Source: Candidatus Panguiarchaeum symbiosum (GTDB lineage Archaea > Asgardarchaeota > Njordarchaeia > Njordarchaeales > Panguiarchaeaceae). Taken from it: a stretch of DNA of 64,000 bases. This document shows, piece after piece, positions 58,950-64,000 of the stretch (position 1 is the stretch's first letter; each line of letters starts with the position of its first letter). The notes under the pieces were generated by a model. It ran no database searches, had not been told where the DNA came from, and saw nothing but the letters and a program-made list of their open reading frames with translations. The position numbers and the translations under genes are program-made. The stretch is taken from contig JANJXX010000001.1 of the NCBI GenBank assembly GCA_024720975.1, positions 250,811 to 314,810 of the forward strand. The letters run 5' to 3'.

Positions 58950-59288
58950 TCAGCTATATTCACGCCAACCGTAGCCACATTTTGGACACTTGTATATTCG
59001 CACTGGAGGTTCATCTGCGGCCCTACTTTGTATGGAGGTATAATACACTGGACTATGTCCACACTTGGGGCAAGAGGTGATTGAACTCAAGGCACCTAGT
59101 TCTTCTCTCTCAATAATAACACCCTCATCAATAGTCTTAACTTTTTTGCTTAATCTTAATCCCTCTATGCTTCTATGTTGAGTAGTCTTATCTTCCACTT
59201 TATAGTTACACACTGGACACGTCCAAATTGTCTTATTTTCACAGTCTTGCCGTTCTAAGGGGGTTCCACAATTAGGACATAACCTCAA
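58950..59288 (-). CDS. tfs: Transcription factor S (TFIIS-like)
   Basis: N-ribbon LCPNCGTPL..CPVCNY; C-ribbon CPKCGHSPVYYTSIQSRAADEPPVRIYKCPKCGYGWREYS. Confidence 0.93.
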   Translation of the reverse strand: MRLCPNCGTPLERQDCENKTIWTCPVCNYKVEDKTTQHRSIEGLRLSKKVKTIDEGVIIEREELGALSSITSCPKCGHSPVYYTSIQSRAADEPPVRIYKCPKCGYGWREYS

Positions 59289-59415
59289 ATCTATGCACCA
59301 GCATTGCAGTAGGACTAAACCTATCTTTTAATACTTTAAAAGCAATAGAAAATGTTTGAGAGCCTCTCTTACATTTCTCATCTGTCTTAAGAGCTACACC
59401 TAAAGGTCTACTGCA

Positions 59416-61182
59416 ATGCCAAAAGATGAAGCTCAATCAATTTCCCCGGCTCAGTTTTTCAGTATGAATAGGGCTATAGCTGGTTTTACGAATCCTGCAA
59501 AATCCTTATATACGACAATAAGAGAACTTATAGAGAATTCTCTTGACGCCTGTGAGGCGATTAACGTCTTCCCAAACATTTGCATAAGGGTTCGAAGACT
59601 TACACCCGAAGAACTGAGAGAGTTAGGCATCATTGACATACTAGCTGCTAAAACTCAAAAAGCAGGAGAGAGAATAAATAATGTTCGTGAGGAGGCTAGT
59701 TCTCAATCAAAAGAGGAGGAAGATGAAGAGGAATCCGCTGTTCCAGAAGTCTTTGAAATTATTGTATCAGACAACGGGAAAGGCATACCTAGCGATAAGA
59801 TACCAATTTTACTTGGAAAAGTGTTGACATCTACAAAATATAAAATCAAGCAACAAAGAGGAAGATTTGGCCTCGGACTGAAAATGGCTATAATTTACAG
59901 CTTGCAGGAACTTAATACCCCCGTAGAGGTATGGTCCGCCACAAGATCTGAAAAATTTCTAAGCTACTACAAGTTGAAGATAGATATTGTTAACAATGAA
60001 CCCATAATCCTGGAGAAAAAAGAGATAAACAAAAGTGAATTTAAAGATCCTTGGAATAGGAAGATGCAACATGGTACTGTAATAAAACTTCTGATAGTCG
60101 GAGATTGGACTCGCGCAAAACCATATGTACTTGAATATTTAAAACAACTCGCTATAATAACTCCATATGCAACATTTTTATTCGAAGGACCAAATGACGA
60201 AAAAATATATTATGAACGTGTTAGCAACAAAATGCCGCCGCCTGCAAAAGAATCCAAGTATCACTTATCCGGCATAGACGCTCAAACTTTAATTCAGTTA
60301 ATGCGCGAACACAAGAGACTTAGTATACTTGAGTTCCTAACAATAACTTTCGAGAGAGTAGGAGAAAAAACCGCCAGGAAGTTCCTGAAAGCTCTCAAAG
60401 TACGTCCTGAAACCCCCGTGAAGAATATACTCAGAAATGACAAATTAATAACTTCATTCGTGCGCTTGGCATCTGTATACAAATTTAAGCGCCCTGATCC
60501 ATCGGCCCTGTCTCCTATAGGTGAGGAGCTACTGAAGCAAGGATTAACTGCAATCCTAAAGCCTGCATTTACCGCTACGTATCAACGAAAACCTATCTCT
60601 CTTCAGGGACATCCATTGATAGTTGAGGCAGCTGTGGCTTACGGTGGCGAGATTCAACCCGGCATAAAACTCCTAAGATTTGCAAACAGAGTTCCATTGC
60701 TCCATAAAACCAAGAGCGATGTTGGATGGAAAGCTTTAGAAGAAATAGATCTATCGCGATACAAAGTCACGGAACAGGATCCTATAGTTCTTGCAGTTAG
60801 TGTTGTCTCTACCAAGATACCTTTCCCAACGACTTCAAAGGACTATATTGATGACGTTGACATTTTACGCCGAGAAATAAAGCTAGCGTTTATGAGAGTC
60901 CTAAGAAAGCTAAGGATATATCTAACACATCTAGAGAGATTGAAACAACTGGAGGAAAAACGCAAAGCTCTAATGAGATACACCAAAAAATTTGCTACCA
61001 GTATATCCAAGATACTGAAAACAGATCCTAAATACAAGGATTGCATAGAAGCGCGAGATGACGCTATTTATGCTTACCTAGTAGATATAATAGATCACAG
61101 AATCTCTACCAAAACAGAAACTTCCAGGAGCGTGCATCAAGCGCCACAAAATCCAGGCGAAACTGAAAGTAAAAATCTTTGA
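59416..61182 (+). CDS. top6B: DNA topoisomerase VI subunit B
   Basis: GHKL: FTNPAKSLYTTIRELIENSLDACEA..EIIVSDNGKGIP..QRGRFGLGLKMAIIYS; transducer-like C-terminus. Confidence 0.94.
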   Translation: MPKDEAQSISPAQFFSMNRAIAGFTNPAKSLYTTIRELIENSLDACEAINVFPNICIRVRRLTPEELRELGIIDILAAKTQKAGERINNVREEASSQSKEEEDEEESAVPEVFEIIVSDNGKGIPSDKIPILLGKVLTSTKYKIKQQRGRFGLGLKMAIIYSLQELNTPVEVWSATRSEKFLSYYKLKIDIVNNEPIILEKKEINKSEFKDPWNRKMQHGTVIKLLIVGDWTRAKPYVLEYLKQLAIITPYATFLFEGPNDEKIYYERVSNKMPPPAKESKYHLSGIDAQTLIQLMREHKRLSILEFLTITFERVGEKTARKFLKALKVRPETPVKNILRNDKLITSFVRLASVYKFKRPDPSALSPIGEELLKQGLTAILKPAFTATYQRKPISLQGHPLIVEAAVAYGGEIQPGIKLLRFANRVPLLHKTKSDVGWKALEEIDLSRYKVTEQDPIVLAVSVVSTKIPFPTTSKDYIDDVDILRREIKLAFMRVLRKLRIYLTHLERLKQLEEKRKALMRYTKKFATSISKILKTDPKYKDCIEARDDAIYAYLVDIIDHRISTKTETSRSVHQAPQNPGETESKNL

Positions 61183-61290
61183 GCAACATAGATTAGACCT
61201 AGCCCTTTAAAAGCAGCCTAACTAATACTCTAAATTTTGTATTTTGGTATTCAGACAGTAGGCGCTGGTCTATACCAGACTGCCAACTGA

Positions 61291-61390
61291 GCGGGGGTTC
61301 CGGAGAGGACAAACGGGCCGGACACGCACGGGCGCCGGACTTAAGATCCGGTGGCGTATGCCTTCGCGGGTTCGAACCCCGCCCCCCGCA
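61291..61390 (+). tRNA. tRNA-Leu(UAA) with ~17-nt intron 5' of/within the anticodon stem; CCA encoded 61391-61393
   Basis: GCGGGGG/CCCCCGC, anticodon arm CCGGA-CUUAAGA-UCCGG, type II variable arm; extra CCGGACACGCACGGGCG. Confidence 0.88.
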
Positions 61391-61403
61391 CCAATTAAAC
61401 TAG

Positions 61404-61500
61404 GCCGGGGTTCACGAGTTGGAACGTGGCCCGGCTTGAGAAATTGATCATGAGACCGGGTGGCGTTTGCGCCTCGCGGGTTCAAGTCCCGCCCCCGGCA
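61404..61500 (+). tRNA. tRNA-Ser(UGA) with 14-nt anticodon-loop intron
   Basis: GCCGGGG/CCCCGGC, CCCGG-[CUUGAGAAAUUGAUCAUGAGA]-CCGGG, type II variable arm UGGCGUUUGCGCCUC; mature loop reads CUUGAGA. Confidence 0.75.
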
Positions 61501-61540
61501 TCAAAATGACAGGCCGAAACCTCGGAACCTTGGTTGAAAT

Positions 61541-61613
61541 GCCCGGGTAGCTCAGTGGCTAGAGCGCGGGATTCGTAATCCCGAGGCCGCGGGTTCAAAT
61601 CCCGCCCCGGGCT
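61541..61613 (+). tRNA. tRNA-Thr(CGU)
   Basis: GCCCGGGUAGCUCAGUGGCUAGAGCGCGGGAUUCGUAAUCCCGAGGCCGCGGGUUCAAAUCCCGCCCCGGGCU. Confidence 0.95.
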
Positions 61614-61752
61614 CTCCTCGATTTATTGATTTTCAATTTTCTTAGCTGAATTGTGTATAATCTGCATATATCGAACTGTATATGTTTTGGGCGAAATTAT
61701 AAGCACAATGCACAGAGGCGCAACTGCTAGTTGCTATATTAAAGAGTTATAG

Positions 61753-62580
61753 TTGAGACAAATGATCCCAAACACAGCATTTCTGAAGTTATCTGGAATC
61801 CAACTACTTGCCGAAATTCCTGCACTGAGTATCAAGCGCACACTAGTAGTTGCTGATCTTCACATAGGATTTGCCGCTAATCTTTTTCGCTACTCTTTGC
61901 GCGCAAGAGAACGCATTTCAAAATACCAAGTTTTATCTATGATCCATGCAATTTCATCGGTTGCTGAGAAGCATTATGATAAGCTTGTGATTGTAGGAGA
62001 TGTCAAAGATAGTATCGGTATGCCAAGAAAGTTCATTCTGAATGCTATTGATAAGTTCTTCTCGAAAGTTGGAGAATTTTTCAAAAGAGTTGTAATAGTC
62101 AGGGGAAATCACGATGGTGCGCTACTAGATTTGATTGATAAACTCAACCTAAACGTTGATCTAACGGATCATCTAATCTTGCACGACCAGAGAGCATACA
62201 TTGTATTAACGCACGGTCACATGAAGTTGCCATATAGTGACTACGCTAAGTCGGACCTGATAATTACAGGACACCTTCACCCCGCCACGCAATTAGATAA
62301 ACCGTTCGTCGTATGCACTTATAAGGTCAAAGAAAGCATCAAAAAAACCCTAATAATAATTCCTGCACTTAATCCAAAGGTCTGGGGTACTGCAGTGAAT
62401 TGTGATGCAATCTATAGTCTATTAAGAACGATAATCCCAAAGGACTTTCAATCAATTACCATAGAGGACGCTAACCTTATAGGCAGAACTACATTGGAAA
62501 AAATGATATGCGAACAAGAGCTAGGATTAACTCATTCACCACTGCTCAATGATAAGAAAGCACGGACTAATTCCCAATAA
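61753..62580 (+). CDS. Calcineurin-like metallophosphoesterase
   Basis: LVVADLHIGFAANL..VIVGDVKDSIG..IVRGNHDGALL..LTHGHMKLP..ITGHLHPATQ. Confidence 0.85.
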   Translation: MRQMIPNTAFLKLSGIQLLAEIPALSIKRTLVVADLHIGFAANLFRYSLRARERISKYQVLSMIHAISSVAEKHYDKLVIVGDVKDSIGMPRKFILNAIDKFFSKVGEFFKRVVIVRGNHDGALLDLIDKLNLNVDLTDHLILHDQRAYIVLTHGHMKLPYSDYAKSDLIITGHLHPATQLDKPFVVCTYKVKESIKKTLIIIPALNPKVWGTAVNCDAIYSLLRTIIPKDFQSITIEDANLIGRTTLEKMICEQELGLTHSPLLNDKKARTNSQ

Positions 62581-63455
62581 AGCTCCATCTGTTGCCGAAG
62601 TTTCTCAGCATGCCATTCTTTCATTGCTCTAAAGCGACCTTGTTTTTCTATAAATCGTTCTAAGGGGACTCTCTTAGAGGGATCTATTAGTGTCGTACTT
62701 GGAGGCGTTAGGCGGAATTTTATCTTACCACCAATTACTTCCGCTTCCCAAAGAGGCCAGAATCCTGTTTCAACGGCGAGCCTTCCTAGTTCAATTGTTA
62801 AGCTTGAGTCAAATCTCCAACCTGGTGGATCTGGAGCTAGAATGTGTATATATCTCAACCCCTCCCCCCTAAATGAGGCCGCCTTCTTTACTTTATTGTA
62901 TATGTCTATTGGATAGCCAACTGAGGTTGTAGCAACGTACCTAACGCCATGATCCAATAATATAAACGGCATAGGTTTCTTTATTTCAGTTTTACCAGCC
63001 CAAGTGGTTGTAGTCCATGCGCCTGGTGGTGTAGCTCCACTCCTCTGTATGCCAGTGTTCATGTACGCTTCGTTGTCGTAACATATCACGATTATGTCCT
63101 CGCCGCGTTCAGCCGCACCTGACACTGTTGCTAATCCTATGTCTACTAATCCTCCATCCCCACCCCAAGCGACAACATTGACGTCTGTGTACCCCTTCTT
63201 CGTGAGAGCTCGCTTGATTCCGGATGCGACAGCTGCAGCACTAGCAAAAGCTACGTTATAAGTAATTACGTTAAATGATACTCCTGGATATACTCCTTGG
63301 TAAACAGAACTGCAACTTGCAGGTATGACTAGAATTGTTTTTTCGCCCAGCGCCTTTAGAGCCATACGGAGTGCTATTGTGGAGGGACAGCCTGGGCACG
63401 CTGAATGTCCGCGTAACAACAAATCTGGTTTAGAGATAATTTCCTTTAGGCTCAT
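62532..63455 (-). CDS. porB: Pyruvate/2-oxoacid:ferredoxin oxidoreductase beta subunit
   Basis: LLRGHSACPGCPSTIALRMALKALGEKTILVIPASCSSVYQGVYPG..WGGDGGLVDIGLATVSGAAERGEDIIVICYDNEAYMNTGIQRSGATPPGAWTTTT. Confidence 0.93.
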   Translation of the reverse strand: MSLKEIISKPDLLLRGHSACPGCPSTIALRMALKALGEKTILVIPASCSSVYQGVYPGVSFNVITYNVAFASAAAVASGIKRALTKKGYTDVNVVAWGGDGGLVDIGLATVSGAAERGEDIIVICYDNEAYMNTGIQRSGATPPGAWTTTTWAGKTEIKKPMPFILLDHGVRYVATTSVGYPIDIYNKVKKAASFRGEGLRYIHILAPDPPGWRFDSSLTIELGRLAVETGFWPLWEAEVIGGKIKFRLTPPSTTLIDPSKRVPLERFIEKQGRFRAMKEWHAEKLRQQMELYWELVRAFLSLSSGE

Positions 63456-64000
63456 CTAGATCACCTTGTTGACGACTTTCTTTATTTGCTCGGGGAGAAT
63501 TTCATCACCACCAAGACCTAAGCTTACAGAGTACACTGGTATTTCGGTATTGTATCTATGCAGGACGCTTCTTAATTCCATCGCAAGAATCCCATCGTGT
63601 CCTATACTTAGATCACGTTCTACAACGATTACCTTGTTTTTGTCCTTGAGGACATCAACAATTTCCTTTGACGGGAAGGGTCTAAAGAACCGAACTTTTA
63701 ATGATCCCACGCGCTTTCCTTCCTTTCTCAGTTCAGCAGCGACGTTCTCAGCAGTTTCGGCAATGCTTGCCATTGAAACTATTACTACTTCAGCCCCATC
63801 AGTTTCGTATTCTTTTATTAAGTCACCGTGGTTTATCCCAAATAACTCCTCGTACTCCTTGACAGTTTTCTTGATTGTATCCTTCGCATTCAGCATTGCT
63901 TTGTGCATGTCCCATCTTAAGTGGACAGTGTCCCACGGCCAAAGTATGTTACCAAAAGCGAAGGGTTTGGACACCTCAGGATTTAGAACATAGTGTGGCG
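63456..64000 (-). CDS. porA: Pyruvate/2-oxoacid:ferredoxin oxidoreductase alpha subunit, truncated by window edge
   Basis: SMASIAETAENVAAELRKEGKRVGSLKVRFFRPFPSKEIVDVLKDKNKVIVVERDLSIG; frame stays open upstream of 63974 to the window end (PHYVLNPEVSKPFAFG). Confidence 0.85.
   Translation of the reverse strand, partial: PHYVLNPEVSKPFAFGNILWPWDTVHLRWDMHKAMLNAKDTIKKTVKEYEELFGINHGDLIKEYETDGAEVVIVSMASIAETAENVAAELRKEGKRVGSLKVRFFRPFPSKEIVDVLKDKNKVIVVERDLSIGHDGILAMELRSVLHRYNTEIPVYSVSLGLGGDEILPEQIKKVVNKVI

Noticed and set aside
61270-61485. 71-aa ORF on - strand
   Set aside because: Antisense translation of the tRNA-Leu/Ser genes
1-64000. CRISPR array, IS element or prophage
   Set aside because: No regularly spaced repeats, transposase, integrase or phage structural genes were recognised; only tRNA-to-tRNA similarity explains repeated GGGCCCG / GCGGGTTCAAATCCCGC words

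Overview
Archaeal chromosomal window, gene-dense and dominated by information processing. It carries ribosomal proteins uL5, eS4, uL24, uL13, eL18, uS11, uS9, uS5, uL18, eL19, eL32, uS10, uL23, uL4 and uL3; RpoK, RpoL and TFS; aIF1, aIF5A and an EF-2 paralogue; LeuRS and ArgRS; CCA transferase, SRP19, Elp3, Ncs6/TtuA-like, Rio2, Orc1/Cdc6, PolD small subunit and Topo VI-B. RNA genes are a RNase P RNA and 10 tRNAs, four of which appear to contain introns (three at non-canonical sites). PolD small subunit together with the tRNA introns suggests a deep-branching TACK-type archaeon (Korarchaeota/Aigarchaeota/Bathyarchaeota-like), but this is inference only. No CRISPR, transposon or prophage was seen. 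The most interesting items are: (1) a minus-strand operon (43988-45695) encoding a four-CxxC zinc protein, a protein with UBC/E2-fold sequence hallmarks and an unknown protein, divergent from a beta-propeller protein; (2) an EF-2 paralogue whose domain IV is shortened and lacks the diphthamide loop; (3) three well-formed C/D box sRNAs directly upstream of, or overlapping the annotated start of, housekeeping genes; (4) tRNA genes with introns in the D-loop, variable loop and anticodon stem; (5) a THUMP protein without recognisable methyltransferase motifs; (6) a structured unexplained intergenic element near 43880-43985. All calls come from reading the sequence without database searches.
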